A DNA stretch of 64,000 nt from Okapia johnstoni (GCA_024291935.2 CM044317.1:19366230-19430229); one strand, 5' to 3'. Positions 10,327 through 21,945 are shown, counted from the first letter of the stretch. Program-made: numbers and translations. The notes: generated by a model from the letters alone, not told the origin.

Positions 10327-10432
10327 AGTTTGAGCAAACTCCGGGAGATAGTGAAGGACAGGGAAGCCTGGAGTACTGCAGTCCATGGGGTCCCAAAGAA
10401 TTGGACACGACTTAGAGAATGAACAACAACAG
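10327..10432 (+). repeat. BovB/Bov-A 3' fragment, sense, in SHPRH intron
   Basis: A 106-bp piece with TGAGCAAACTCCGGGAGATA, GCAGTCCATGGGGTCCCAAA and GACACGACTTAGAG. It lies in the intron after the fourth visible exon and is inverted with respect to the BovB at 2153-4049. Confidence 0.85.
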
Positions 10433-11496
10433 CAAAAACATAAAAAAATATTTAAACGATTCTACTGTTGAAGAAACTTCATTTCAGAGCTATTATACTT
10501 TCAATCACCCAGGTATATTTTGCCAGCGGAGGGCTTCGGGAGAACTATCCTACATTTCCTTGCCACACTGGATTACTTTTTAAATGAAATCTATCTTTAT
10601 GCCCAACCTAAAAGCCTTGATATGAAATCTGTAACATGAAACTTAACAGCACACTTGTTGGTCACATGCAAGTAAAAGGTGTGGACTTAAAACTATGCTG
10701 GTAATTGTGTTATTACTCTTACAGGCAGAGCAGAAGCAGGGAGACTAAAACAGCCTTAATTTTAAAAACTCAAGTTTGGAATCATAAAACTTCCTAACAT
10801 TTACTTCCTTATGTATTTTCTTTCAAGTCATTTTGAAACATAAACTAATGCCTAACTGAATTCTGATGAGATAGGTGTGATTGGAAGATACAATCAGAAG
10901 AGATGACTGTCTTGGAAGGGATGGTTTCTGCAGAGGTATTAGTACTTTGCACAGCAAAGAAGCCTTTGGAAACCAGGAATTCTCTTTCATTGGTGGTCTG
11001 TGGGAAAGAGAGAGGCTGCCACAAAAGCTTTTTGCCTCAAACATGAAAGCTTTTTCTTGGTGTTGTTTCTGAATATAACAGAATTCAGTGATTATATTTA
11101 AGCTGCCTCAATAAAAATAGCAGTTTGAATTTTTCTTGAAATAAATTAACTTTGGTACTAAGAAGGTAAGTTGTAAGGTGAAAGCCTTAGTAGTACTTGG
11201 CAAGGAGTTTTGTTTATTAAGTGTACAGAGGAAAACATTTTATGGCAAAGTTAGAAAATGCTATATAGAAAACTTTCCTAATTTTAACAAGCTGTAATAA
11301 TGATCCCATCATCTTCTAGAAGTTTCTTATAACTTAATTACAAAAACTCAGGAACATACTCTTATATTAAGAATATAATATTACTATATTTCTATGTCTT
11401 ACATTATTATGAGACCAGAGCAGTATATAAAGACAAACATAGTAATTTATTTCTTGGGGTTTCTTTCTGATTCTGCTCACTTGGAAAATCCTGCAG
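10433..11496 (+). other. SHPRH last intron, unique sequence
   Basis: AT-rich intron ending in the acceptor CTGCAG at 11491-11496. A small open frame at 10881-11072 has no recognisable similarity and is probably chance. Confidence 0.6.
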
Positions 11497-11593
11497 TCAC
11501 ACGAACCCTTCCGCAAAGCATTCTGAGGCCTCCGTCTTGACCGTGGCTGACCTGGCAGACCTGTTTACCAAAGACACCGAAGACCTTGAATGA
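11497..11593 (+). CDS. SHPRH: SHPRH terminal coding exon with stop
   Basis: The last coding part completes the split serine codon and then encodes HTNPSAKHSEASVLTVADLADLFTKDTEDLE followed by TGA at 11591-11593 (the peptide is given here in two parts: HTNPSAKHSEASV, then LTVADLADLFTKDTEDLE). The acceptor AG is at 11495-11496. The tail is short and acidic, with an LADLF helix, matching the known C-terminal end of SHPRH. The exon continues as 3' UTR downstream. Confidence 0.95.
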
Positions 11594-11820
11594 AGTATGC
11601 TTGATTCAGTCCAGACTTTAGTGTATTTTAAATTTTTCATAGTTTATAGAATAAAGTTATAAGTAAAGCAATCCAGTAGATGTCAGTAAACACTATTCTT
11701 AGTTGAATGAATTTATCTCGTTTTTGGTTGTACAGTCCAGTAGTTTTTGAGTCCTTTTCAATATACTATTTCCATAATAATTATAAAGATCTTTAATTTT
11801 ACACTCCTAATAAAATATTT
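11594..11820 (+). other. SHPRH 3' UTR, proximal part
   Basis: Follows the stop codon directly. It contains AATAAA at 11650-11655 and again at 11809-11814, each a possible cleavage signal. The second is 7 bases before a Bov-tA SINE. If only these are used the 3' UTR is very short. Confidence 0.65.
11650..11655 (+). promoter_or_regulatory. Possible poly(A) signal of SHPRH
   Basis: Canonical AATAAA 57 bases after the stop codon. The downstream 30 bases have no strong GT-rich element, so use is uncertain. Confidence 0.5.
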
Positions 11821-12051
11821 GGGCTTCCCAGGTGGCAAAGTGGTGAAGAATCCACCTGCCAATGCAGGAAACATGGGTTCAATCCCTGGGTCAGGAAGAT
11901 CACATGGAGGAGGAAATGGCAACCCACTCCAGTATTCTTGCCTGGAGAATCCCGTGGACAAAGAAGCCTGGCTGGCTATAGTCCACGGTGGTCGCAAAAG
12001 AGTTGGACACCACTGAGCGACTGTGCGTGCACACACACACACACACACACA
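11821..12051 (+). repeat. Bov-tA SINE with (CA)11 tail
   Basis: Head GGGCTTCCCAGGTGGC, box B-like GGGTTCAATCC, Bov-A unit, then a (CA)n run at 12030-12051. It lies within or just beyond the SHPRH 3' UTR. Confidence 0.95.
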
Positions 12052-13234
12052 AATACTTATTTTTATTCCAAAGAATATCTCTATCTGAGGGAATTAAGTA
12101 AGGTATTGTGTACTTTTCTTTTGATAAGATCAGTCTTAAAAAGAAGTTAGAATAAGAGAGTAACTCAACTCTTCTAGTTTTGTATGAGTCAGTATACTCA
12201 GCCAACTTAGATCTCATTTTTGGAAGAACCTTCAGTATCTTTAGCACAGGATTCACCAATATCTTATTAGTATATTTTTAAAGATGATGAATTATATTAG
12301 CTCCCAGTTCGTTGAGTAGTTATAGACTGTAACTCCATAAATAGTAACTTCAGAGTAATGCAGCTTCAACAGTAAGTTAATATTAGACAACTATTTCTTT
12401 TCTCTGTATCTTGCTACTAAAAATCGAAACACTGAACACTTTAAGTATTCCATTATATGTTAAATATTATCAGTGTAAGCAGTTAATGTAGCTTTATTAA
12501 GTGTATTAATGTTTAATTAAAATTGTCTATTTTCTCTACTTTTAATTTGTGTTACTAAATGTTTATGTTTTAAGATTAATCTGTAAATATTGCAATGTCT
12601 ATAATTTCAGTTCTTATGATTATAGCAATATTGCAGGGTTTTGTTTTTTTTTTTTTACCATTATTACATACTAATGTCTTGGATTCTTTTTCTTTTCCAT
12701 GTTCTTGTGTAACTAGACTTTTTAACCACTAATATCTAAATTTATGATAGGGTTTGTTTATTTCATTCCACTAGTACTTCCCTCAAGGACTAGCATTTGA
12801 TCTTTGGAACAAGAGAATGTCATATTCACATAAGCAAGTAATTGCAAATGATAATAACCCAGTGTTTCTTCTTCTGTGAAGAATTAATGGACTTTGAAAT
12901 TGTTAAATAAGGAGTAGCTTGTTGTATCCTAGCCATTTGATGTAATGCAAATGTTCTTGATTTATTTTCTTTGAGCCTTCAGAGTTTCAAATGACCCTCA
13001 GGACTCATTAACTCCTACTTAGTTGCCCAGAAAACTAATAGAAATATACCCTGGATCACATTCGTCCAAGAGGCTTTGGTGCTTAGTTAAGGTGCATTTT
13101 CTTATTCTGGTTTATAGAGTGACATAATCCAACTGAAGAAAACACACACATTTTTTTGGTGCTTATTCTTCAGTTGAAGGAGATATGCATTGATTCTTTT
13201 ATATGAAATTAGACAAAGCTATTATTTTTGTAGC
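12052..13234 (+). other. Repeat-poor AT-rich stretch, possible distal SHPRH 3' UTR
   Basis: There is almost no recognisable repeat here apart from poly-T near 12640. The AT-rich, motif-dense text (many TTTAAT and TAAATG words) would fit a long 3' UTR. Distal AATAAA signals occur at 13598-13607 and 13669-13674. Nothing in the sequence proves transcription. Confidence 0.4.
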
Positions 13235-13450
13235 TCTTTACGTATTATAAAGAGCTTTCCTATACATTTATGTGTTTAATTTGCCCAACAGTCCTGTGAA
13301 GTTGATGAAATGTATAACATTCCTGTTTTAAAAGTGGAGAACTGAGATTCAGAAATATTGAGAAATATGCCTGTGACACATAGCAAGTAAACAGTGGAGC
13401 CCAGGTCTCTTGGCTCCAAATCTCATGTTCTTTCTCTAAATCATACCTTG
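13235..13450 (-). repeat. MIR SINE fossil
   Basis: Reversed MIR order: TTTACGTATTATAAAGAGC, TTTAATTTGCCCAACAGTCC, GTGGAGAACTGAGATTCAGA, GACACATAGCAAGTAAACAG, then CCAGGTCTCTTGGCTCC. Confidence 0.8.
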
Positions 13451-13597
13451 CTGCAATTCAGAAGGCCCTTGGTTCTAATTTAATGATGAACATGTTTCAG
13501 TATTTCTTTCTGTTTCCTAGTATTCCTTTTTGTGCTACAGTTTAGGGAAAGGAATTTGATAATGCTTCAATTTTGTATAGAGAAATATAAAAATATA

Positions 13598-13674
13598 AAT
13601 AAATAAATATACCTATCTGTATTAGAGAAAAACTGCTCTTATTTATTTCTGTAAAATGTCATCAATTAAATAAA
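13598..13674 (+). promoter_or_regulatory. Cluster of AATAAA hexamers, candidate distal poly(A) site
   Basis: AATAAA occurs at 13598-13603, 13602-13607 and 13669-13674 in an AT-rich setting downstream of SHPRH. A distal 3' end here is possible but speculative. Confidence 0.3.
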
Positions 13675-13849
13675 TATTTTAGTGTAAATTAAAAGTTGGG
13701 CATTTGTTAAATTTCTGATCCATAGAACATACTGCATGATTTTCATTTCTTGTTTGTTTTAGTCTTTCAGTGAAAGATGTCAAAATTATTTAAACCACAG
13801 AACCCTATATTTTATAGACATTTATTCTTTCTTCAAAATAGTTGTGACA

Positions 13850-14682
13850 GTTCAGTTCAGTTGCTCAGTCGTGTCCGACTCTTTGCAACCCCATGGACTG
13901 CAGCACACCAGGCCTTCCTGTCCATCACCAGCTCCCAAAGTTTACTCAAACTCATCTCCGTTGAGTCAGTGATGCCATCCAACCATCTCATCCTCTGTCG
14001 TCCCCTTCTCCCACCTTCAGTCTTTCCCAGCATCAGGATCTTTTCCATTGAGTCAGTTCTTCGCATCAGATAGCCAAAGTATTGGAGTTTCAGCTTCAGC
14101 ATCAGTCCTTCCAATGAACATTCAGGACTGATTTCCTTTAGGATGGACTGGTTGGATTTCCTTGCAGTCCAAGGGACTCTCAAAAGTCTTCTCCAACACC
14201 ACAGTTCAAAAGCATCAGTTCTTCAGTGCTCAGCTTTCTTTATAGTTCAACTCTCAGACCCATATATGACTACTGGAAAAACCATAGCTTTGACTAGACG
14301 GACTTTTGTTGGCAAAGTAATGTCTCTGCTTTTTAATAAGCTGTCTAGGTTGCTCATAGCTTTTCTTCCAAGGAGCAAGCGTCTTTTAATTTCATGGCAG
14401 CAGTCACCATCTGCAGTGGTTTTGGAGCCCAAAAAAATAAAGTCTGACACTGTTCCCCCATCTATTTGCCATGAAGTGATGGGACCAAATGCCATGATCT
14501 TAGTTTTCTGAATGTTGAGTATTAAGCCAACTTTTTCACTCTCCTCTTTCATTTTCATCAAGAGGCTCTTTAGTTCTTCACTTTCTGCCATAAGGGTGGT
14601 GTCATCTGCATCTCTGAGGTTATTGATATTTCTCCCAGCAATCTTGATTCCAGCTTGTGCTTCATCCGGTCCAGCATTTCTC
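13850..14682 (-). mobile_element. BovB LINE 3' fragment, minus strand
   Basis: An 833-bp 5'-truncated BovB. The tail GTTCAGTTCAGTTGCTCAG starts at 13850, and the RT end segment is decodable in pieces, with a decayed YADD (DADD) in the frame 14684-14247. A clean 12-bp target duplication ATAGTTGTGACA lies at 13838-13849 and 14683-14694. Confidence 0.95.
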
Positions 14683-14930
14683 ATAGTTGTGACATTTCTC
14701 CCAAATAATTGTTCAAAATAAATTCCAATCTAGTCTCCACATCTTGGCTGCAAACAAAGGGCTTTTTTTTTCCTCCTTCTGTCTTTTTATATTTTCTGAA
14801 ATATCACTGTACTTATAAATAGTTGTTCTTAAATGAGTACTTTATTAATGAACCACAGAGGGAAAATAATAAGGTAATTCGAGTCCTTACTGAGCTGAAG
14901 TGTGTTTGGAACTGGGACTGTATCTCTCTC

Positions 14931-15289
14931 TTTTTTTTTTTTTTCTAATTGTTTATTTAATTCTTTTTGGTTGTGCTGGATCTTTGTTGCTACATGGGCT
15001 TTTTCTGTAGTTGCAGTGAGCTGGGGGCTACTCTTTGGTTGCGGTGCACAGGCTTATTGCAGTGGCTTCTCTTGTGGAGCACGGGCTCTAGGGAATACCA
15101 GCTGCAGTAGCTGCAGCACGTGGGCTCAGTAGTTGCAGCTTCTGTGCTCTAGAACACAGGCTCAGTAGTTGTGGTGCATGGGCTTAGTTGCTCCACAGCA
15201 TGTGGGATCTTCCCAGGTCAGGGATCAAACGCAAGTCTCCTGCATTGGCAGGCGTATTCTTTACCCAATGAGCCACCAGGAAAGCCCTG
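14931..15289 (-). repeat. CHR-2 type SINE with poly-T (reversed tail)
   Basis: The reverse strand starts with a tRNA-like head (GGGCTTTCCTGGTGGCTCAT) and goes on through a GTTGCTCCACAGCATGTGGG segment and repeated CAGTAGTTG/GGCTCAGTAG blocks to a poly-T run at 14931-14944. This is the cetartiodactyl CHR-2 family. Confidence 0.85.
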
Positions 15290-16902
15290 CATCTCTCTTG
15301 AATGAATCCAAGTAAGCTTACTAGGACTGACAAGACTTATCTATATATAATATGAAATACACAAAACTAATTCCTTAGTCTCTTGCTTCAAACTCAGGTA
15401 GCTTTACTATATTTATTGCAGCTTCAGCTTTTCTCTTTGTGATCTCAGCAGAATGGCCCGTGTTTTAGAGATAGCTTGTTAGGGATTGGTCCCTTTTATA
15501 CTGTATTAATAGCAAACTTAAAACTCTCGACATGATAATTCAACATACAACCACAAATTCTGTACAAATAGTTATCAAACTTGACAGTATTTGTCAAAAT
15601 ATTTAGGATTTGAATTTAACAATGCAAGATTAATCATCAACCCAAGTTATCCTGTTAAGTAGACAAAGAAACAAATGATGTCTTTTAAATCTTGTGCTCT
15701 CCTTTACAAGTTCTCCCAATATTTAGTTGTGCTTGAGTTTTTTTATGTTTATTAAACTATAGGATAATCTTTGAGAAACGCAAAAATCACCTATGCTAAA
15801 AGAGCTCCGGCCTTGTTAAGCTGAATAAAAAGTATCTTTCAATTTTTCTAGAATTTAAACAAAATCCCACAATTGTATGCTAGTTCTTAACTTCTTACTG
15901 GCATAGCAATATAAAAATGACATGCTACTAAAACGAAACAGTACAAGCAATATGTTTTAAACCTGTCTACTCCAGTAAAGGAAATCTAATCTTCCATAAT
16001 GCTTCTTCAAAGTGAGATCAGTCCGCTAGCTCTACATTTTATATAATGTACAAGAATTTCTGTGTACCTTCATTGTGTTGTGAATTTCACATAAATGCTA
16101 TCACACGTAAGGCTTGAATATGAACCACTTGTGAGCCTTCCTTTAAAGAAAAGAGTAATGGATAAACCACAAAGGGAACTCAGTTCTCATAGTGGGTATG
16201 TGGTATTGCCTCTGAGTTAACAGACTACCACATACAGAAAATAGCAGGAGTACTTGGCTGGGACCAAAGTTGACATCTCCAACTTTCCTTTGCCTTCAGT
16301 CAGCCTTTCAGAGCCCTGCATACTTTCTCTTTGAATGTCCTGTACCATCCCTTGAACCCTATTCCATTATTTAATATCAGTGACTCTCAAGACCCATTTT
16401 GTTCATTAAAACTGTGTTATATTGGAACCAAATCCTTCATACTATAGCTTATGCTTTTTCCTTGCAAAATAGAAATAAAATTTAACCTCCATTACCTGTG
16501 TAACAATTCTTTGTATGGATGACCAAATTATTCAGTAACTTTTTCTTTCTGCCATTCAGATATTCCATCCCTTCAGCCTTTTCTTAAAGAGCTTAATCTC
16601 CAAACCCCTTTGATATCTTTGTCTCCTAGTAAACCTGCTCTTATGTTCCAAACCCTCAGTAGAGCCTATTCAAAAAACAGTTTTGAGCAAGAACCTATTT
16701 TCAGCACGTGGGATCTTTTCATATCTGTGATTTGTATGCCTCACAGTTCTGATGACTGATCCTTCCAGTGCCTTGGGGAGCAGACATTTGTGCTCAGATT
16801 TCCTTAGAAAGAGGAAGAGGTTCCCCAGATGAGCTTCAGAGGGGAAGTCCCCCTGTGTACAGTCTGCAGGTCCCTGGAGAGAGTTTTGTAGCAGCCCAAA
16901 CT
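15290..16902. other. Unique intergenic stretch, no gene recognised
   Basis: 1.6 kb of AT-rich sequence with no recognised repeat, exon or RNA gene. A few weak L2-like words around 16250-16700 are not enough for a call. Confidence 0.5.
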
Positions 16903-17105
16903 GGCTTCCCAGTTGGCTCAGGTGGTAAAGAATCTGCCTGACAATGCAGGAGCCGTAGGAGACAAAGGGTCCTATGCCTGGGTTAGGAAGATCCCCTGGA
17001 GGAGGAACCCACTCCAGTATTCTTCCCAGGATAATCCCATGAACAGAGACACCTGGTGGGCTACAGTCCGTGGAGTCACAGAGTCAGCCATGACTGAGCA
17101 GGCAA
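16903..17105 (+). repeat. Bov-tA SINE
   Basis: Head GGCTTCCCAGTTGGCTCAGG, Bov-A unit with CCACTCCAGTATTC, and a tail of GCAAA repeats near 17100. A short deletion affects the middle. Confidence 0.93.
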
Positions 17106-17491
17106 GCAAAGCAAAGCAAACTGACAAGCATAACCCATATAAACAAAAGCTCTTCAGAGTCCTCAATAATTTTGATGCACCTAAAGATCCTGAGACCAAA
17201 AATTTTGAAAACTATAATAGCCTAGTTTTAAATTAACTTCATTGTCTCAGCAGGAGCAAGGCAGGGAATGGGCAAATTTTTCTGGCCACGTTGTAAGTTG
17301 CTGTATGCACAGTTTTGTTTATCATGGGCAAAGGCCTATTGTAGGAAGAAGTCTGTCCACACAGCAGCAGCAGTATTTGCAAGTCTGGTAGACTACAAAA
17401 CAAAGAGTTCCATTTAATTTTACATCTTATACTTTGTTTAAAAAAAAACTGAAATGGTTGAGGTTGCATGTAGCAGCTTTTAAAAGCTGTG

Positions 17492-17888
17492 CCAAATACA
17501 GTATACTAATGCATATGTATGGAATTTGAAAGATGGGAACGATAACCCTATATGCGAGACAGAATAAGAGACACATATGCATAGAACAGTCTTATGGACT
17601 CTGAGGGAGAAGGTGAGTGTGGGACGTTCTGGGAGAATAGCATTGAAACATGTATATTATCATATGTGAAACAGAACACCATTCCAGGTTCGATGCATGA
17701 GACAGATGCTCAGGGCTGGGGCAGTGGGATGACCCAGGGGGATGGGATGGCGAGGAGGGTGGGAGGGGGTTCAGGATAGGGAACACGTGTAAACCCATGG
17801 CTGATTCATGTCAATGTATGGCAAAAAACACTACAATATTGAAAAGTAATTAGCCCCCAACTAAAATAAATAAATTTATTAAAAAAAA
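17492..17888 (+). mobile_element. L1 (ruminant L1-BT type) 3' end, sense
   Basis: A 0.4-kb 3' UTR piece of a young L1: ATGCATATGTATGGAATTTG, GGGAGAATAGCATTGAAACA, GATTCATGTCAATGTATGGC, CCCCAACTAAAATAAATAAA and a poly-A. The duplication AAAAGCTGTG flanks it at 17482-17491 and 17889-17898. It is the same terminal sequence as the reversed L1 at 56997. Confidence 0.9.
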
Positions 17889-17949
17889 AAAAGCTGTGTC
17901 CACAGGAATGTAAACAAGTGATATTCTGTGACTGCTCCAGGACCACAGA

Positions 17950-18380
17950 AATCATCATCACCTGTGATGGTCAGATTTACGAGTCATTTTGTCCAAGCTA
18001 TAGTCTCAACCAGTCAGATATTGTTTGGCTATGAAGTGTTTTTGTAGATTCGACTAGTGTCCATAATTGGCTGGCTTGAAAGGAGATTATTCTAGATGAG
18101 CTGGACAGGCTTGATTTAATCATTTGAGAGTCTTTGCAAGCAGAGGTAAGACTTCCCAGGAGAAATTCCTCCCATGGACAGCAACTTCAGCTCATGCCTT
18201 AGAGTTCCAGCCTGTCCTTCCTGATGGCCTGCCCTCTGGACTTCAGACTTGCCTAGCCAGCCTCCACAATCACATCAATGCCTTGCAATAAATCCTTGAA
18301 TATGTATCTCCAACAGGTTTTTTTTCTCTGGTTGAACTCTTGATCCAGGCTGTCCTTGGAGAAACAAATGGGTGATACGG
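17950..18380 (+). repeat. Ancient LTR-like repeat, family not assigned
   Basis: The order TTGGCTGGCTTGAAAGG, CTGCCCTCTGGACTTCAGAC, TTGCCTAGCCAGCCTCCACA, TGCAATAAATCC, CTCTGGTTGAACTC resembles the end of an old mammalian LTR with its AATAAA. A similar reversed text occurs at 42985-43590. Confidence 0.5.
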
Positions 18381-19210
18381 TTTATGCTACCACTTTTAAA
18401 TAGCATTGTAATGTTTCTAAAAAAATATATACTCAAAACTGGTTAACTGTGACTTAACTATCTAAAGAATAAAGATTGCACCCCAAGGCAAGTATAGTTC
18501 ATGAGTATCATTGGCTCAGGAATGTGACTCCATGTACACATTCCAGGGATCAGCAAGGAGGTCCATTAAGATGTGGAAAGAAGATATTGGAACTCATTCA
18601 GAGTGGAGGTTGTTTTATAAAAGACAAATTAAGCTTCCTCTTATTTAATATGCAGACCAACATCTTTATTCCCATCCATTTATATGGCAGTTACATGTCA
18701 CCTATGTAAGTGAACGTGGGAGCTACTCATACTATCAGGTAAAATACTTGTGGTGAAGAATTTCATCCTTATAAGATTCCGGCAGGGAGGAGCTGGTTTA
18801 CTGAAGTCAGAACAGGCCTGAAGCATCCATTACAACATGATTCTCCATGGAGAAAGGAAATTTTGAACACAACATGAGTTCTCAAGAGGAGTTAGTGAAA
18901 TAATTTCTGAAAGTTTTTAAGTACAAGTGAACTTTAAGGCTCTTTTAAATCCGGTAGTTAAATCACCATGGCATTTTCCATTTTAGATTTTCTTTCTGCC
19001 AAAATATTCAGTGCTAAGTTCCAGAATCTCTTTAGCCAAATGAATAATAAATACCAAAAAAAGGAGGCTGCTATTTCCTTTTCTAAAAAGTGAGTAAACA
19101 TACAATGCATCTATTTCTTTCTAAAAACATCAAGTAACTCAATGAATTCAGTAGAAAAGGCATTAAATGTTTGCTGTCGGGTGTGCAGTAAACTTTTGCT
19201 GTTGTTTTTT
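18381..19210. other. Unique intergenic stretch
   Basis: No gene, RNA or repeat recognised. Open frames here are short and lack context. Confidence 0.5.
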
Positions 19211-19405
19211 AGTTGCTCAACCATGTCCAACTCTTTGCAGCCCCATGGACTGTAGCACGACAGGCCTCCCTATCCATCCCTATCTCCCAGAGTTTGCCCA
19301 AACTCATGTCCATTGAGTCGATGATGCCATCCAACCATCTCATCCTCTGTTGCTCCCTTCTCCTCCTGCCCTCAATCTTTCCCAGCATCAGGGTCTTTTT
19401 CCAAT
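19211..19405 (-). repeat. BovB 3' end fragment, minus strand
   Basis: AGTTGCTCAACCATGTCCAA to TCAGGGTCTTTTTCCAATG matches the reversed BovB terminus without its repeat tail. Confidence 0.88.
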
Positions 19406-20117
19406 GGTACAGTTAATAGTTGCTGAATTTAATTGGTTGGAATAACTGATAAACACTGTTCACCCTAGAGGAGAGTTGTGTGGGTTACTAAAATCGGCAG
19501 ATATCCTGTCTGATAAAGAGAACCAGCTCATGAACGTTAAAATCATTTAACACTTTTCCTCTAGCTGCGCTATTCCTGTGTGTTTCATATTTAATAGTAA
19601 GATGTGCTGTTTGATTCTATTCTCTGATTGTGATATCAGAAACTGTTACACTATTACCTCTCTAAGACTTATTAAAAATTGCCTAAAGCTATTTGTTTCT
19701 TTTGGACTCCTATGAGTCCAGCTGCCAAGAAAAGGAGTGCCTCTGCCCTGAAATCACAAGTCAACTGCTTTGACAGTCAGCGGATCCCAGACATGAAGGA
19801 ACAGTGAAACGCTCAGAAGACCACCGTTCAGGATAATACACTATTGTGTGTCTCTCGTACTAGATGAAATAGTGGGTTAATTTTCCTTTTCAGTTAGAGG
19901 CAAACTGGACCTTTAAAAAGCACTGATATTAAAAAAAAAAAGCACTGATATTCAGTAATAAGACAATCCAATTTTTAAATGGGCAAAGGAATTTTTAATA
20001 GACGTGTTTTATTTCAAAATGAAGATACCAAAAGCTTAATAAATCTAAAAGTCCTATAAAATTACTTTAAAAAATACTATGTATATTTCATATCGGCACA
20101 ATGTTATATCACTAACA

Positions 20118-20185
20118 GGGCTTCCCAGCTGATGCTAGGGGTAAAGAACCCACCTGCCAACACAGGCAGATGTAAGAGACAGGGA
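20118..20185 (+). repeat. Bov-tA tRNA-like head only
   Basis: GGGCTTCCCAGCTGATGCTA followed by GTAAAGAACCCACCTGCC. The Bov-A part is missing. Confidence 0.65.
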
Positions 20186-20469
20186 ACTACGGTCATCGTA
20201 CTGTACAGCCTCATAACTGACAGTTCGTACAACTTGACCTGTATCTCCCCTCTGAGAAAGACACGTGGCCATAAGCACATGGAAAGATGATGAATGGCAT
20301 TAGTCACTAGGAAAATACAAAAGCCATCAAAACCCTAATGAAGAGGTTGGGGAAGGGGAGAGGAATGAGTAAGCAGAGCACAGAGGACTTTCAGAGCGGT
20401 GAAACGATTCCATAGGACGACTACAACAGTGGATCCATGTTATTTTCCATTGTCTGCAACACCAAGAGT

Positions 20470-20672
20470 GAAACCTAATATAAACTATGGACCCTGGATG
20501 ATAAAGATGTGACAAAGTAGGTTTCATCAATTGTAATAAATTACAAGTTCACCACTCTGACATGTGATATTGATAGTGGGAGAGTTGAGGTGGGGTAGAC
20601 ATGGATGGGAGTTTTCTGGGAACACTGCTCAATTTTGCTGTGAACCTAAAAGGGCTCAAAAAATAAATAAAT
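20470..20672 (+). repeat. L1M 3' UTR end
   Basis: The order GACCCTGGATGATAAAGATG, CATCAATTGTAATAAATTAC, GCTCAATTTTGCTGTGAACC and AAAAAATAAATAAATAAA is typical of L1MA/L1MB 3' ends. Confidence 0.75.
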
Positions 20673-20734
20673 AAACCCTATGGGGAAAAAAAGACACACA
20701 GAAATAAATAAACCCTGTGGGGAAAAAAAAGAAA

Positions 20735-21044
20735 CACATAATGAAGTACCATTTCACACCCACTGGGATGACTATAATCAAAACAGACAATGACAAGTTT
20801 GGGCAAGGAGATGGAAAGTTGGAGTCTGCACACACTGCTGCTGGGAATGTAAAATGGCACAGTCTCTCTGGAAAACAGTTTGTCCATTTCTTAAAAAGTT
20901 AAACATGATACTTTCAGCTCTGCCACTCCTATGTGTTTACGAAAAAGAAAACATATTCATATGAAGACCTGCTTGCGGATAATTTGGCAGTTCTGCACAT
21001 CGTTAAACATAGAGTTACCACATGACCCACTCCTAAGCATACTA
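20735..21044 (+). repeat. L1M ORF2 C-terminal piece, first part of a split copy
   Basis: It encodes a decayed L1 ORF2 segment (YHFTPTGMTIIK, then a tract like GGKLESAHTAAGNVKWHSL). It breaks at 21044 where an MLT1-type LTR is inserted and continues at 21479. Confidence 0.75.
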
Positions 21045-21186
21045 GTCATCTAGGGCTTCCATAACAAAATACCACAGACTGGTTGCCTTAAAACACATAG
21101 GTTTATTTCTCACAGTTCTGGAGGCAAGACATTGAAGATCAAGGTGTCCTCTCGTGGTCTCTGCTCTGTGTACATACACCCTGTGT
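21045..21186 (-). repeat. MLT1-type MaLR LTR, first part
   Basis: AGGGCTTCCATAACAAAATA, CCACAGACTGGTTGCC and TATTTCTCACAGTTCTGGAG form a reversed MaLR LTR end. It is an old non-coding solo fragment, itself split by a Bov-tA. Confidence 0.75.
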
Positions 21187-21402
21187 GCATGTATGTCATT
21201 CAGTCGTGTCCACCTCTTTGCAACCCCAAGGACTGTAGCCCACCAGGCTCCTCTGTCCATGGGATTCTCCAGGCAAGAATACTAGAGTGGCTTGTTATTT
21301 CCTTCTCCAGGAGATCTTCTCCAGCCAGGGATCAAACCCGCATCTCCCACAGCTCCTGAATCTGTAGGCAGATTCTTTACCACTGAGCCAATTGGGAAAC
21401 CC
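21187..21402 (-). repeat. Bov-tA SINE, minus strand
   Basis: Reversed Bov-A unit (CAGTCGTGTCCACCTCTTTG) and reversed tRNA head ending ATTGGGAAACCC, inserted in the MLT1 fragment. Confidence 0.95.
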
Positions 21403-21478
21403 ACTCATATACCCTTGGTGTCTCTCTTTATAAGGATACAAGTCATACTGAATGTTGGTCCCACCCTAAAACTTGTTC
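21403..21478 (-). repeat. MLT1-type MaLR LTR, second part
   Basis: CTCTTTATAAGGATACAAGT and GGTCCCACCCTAAAACTTG continue the LTR after the SINE. Confidence 0.6.
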
Positions 21479-21945
21479 ATGTCAGCATTATTTACAGTAC
21501 AAAAGTGGAAACAATACAAATACCTATCAAATGACAAATGGATAAACAAAATGTTGTAAATATACAATGGAATATTATTTAGACACAAAAAAATCTATGA
21601 TACATACTATTAAAGGATGAATCTTGAAAACATTCGGAGGGAAAGAAACCGGTAGTAAAATACTATGTGCTTCTATTTATATGAAATGTCTAGAATAGTC
21701 AAAATATAGAGTTAAAAAATTCCTTACTGGTTGCCTAGGTCTGAGGGTGCTCAGTATGTAGAGTGACTGCTAATAGTCAGGAGGTTTCTTTATGGGAGGA
21801 TGAAGATTCTAAGTTTTTAACTTAGATTGTAGTGATAGTTGCACAATTCTGTGAGTGTACTTTAAAAATTGAAAAGTACACTTTAAATGGCTGGGTTTTA
21901 TGGTGTGTGAGTTTTACCTCAATAAAAATATTTTAAAACATTTTT
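21479..21945 (+). repeat. L1M, second part of split copy
   Basis: CAATGGAATATTATTTAG, ATACTATGTGCTTCTATT, TACTGGTTGCCTAG and GTGAGTTTTACCTCAATAAA are the ORF2 end and 3' UTR of an L1M. They resume the element left at 21044. Confidence 0.75.
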
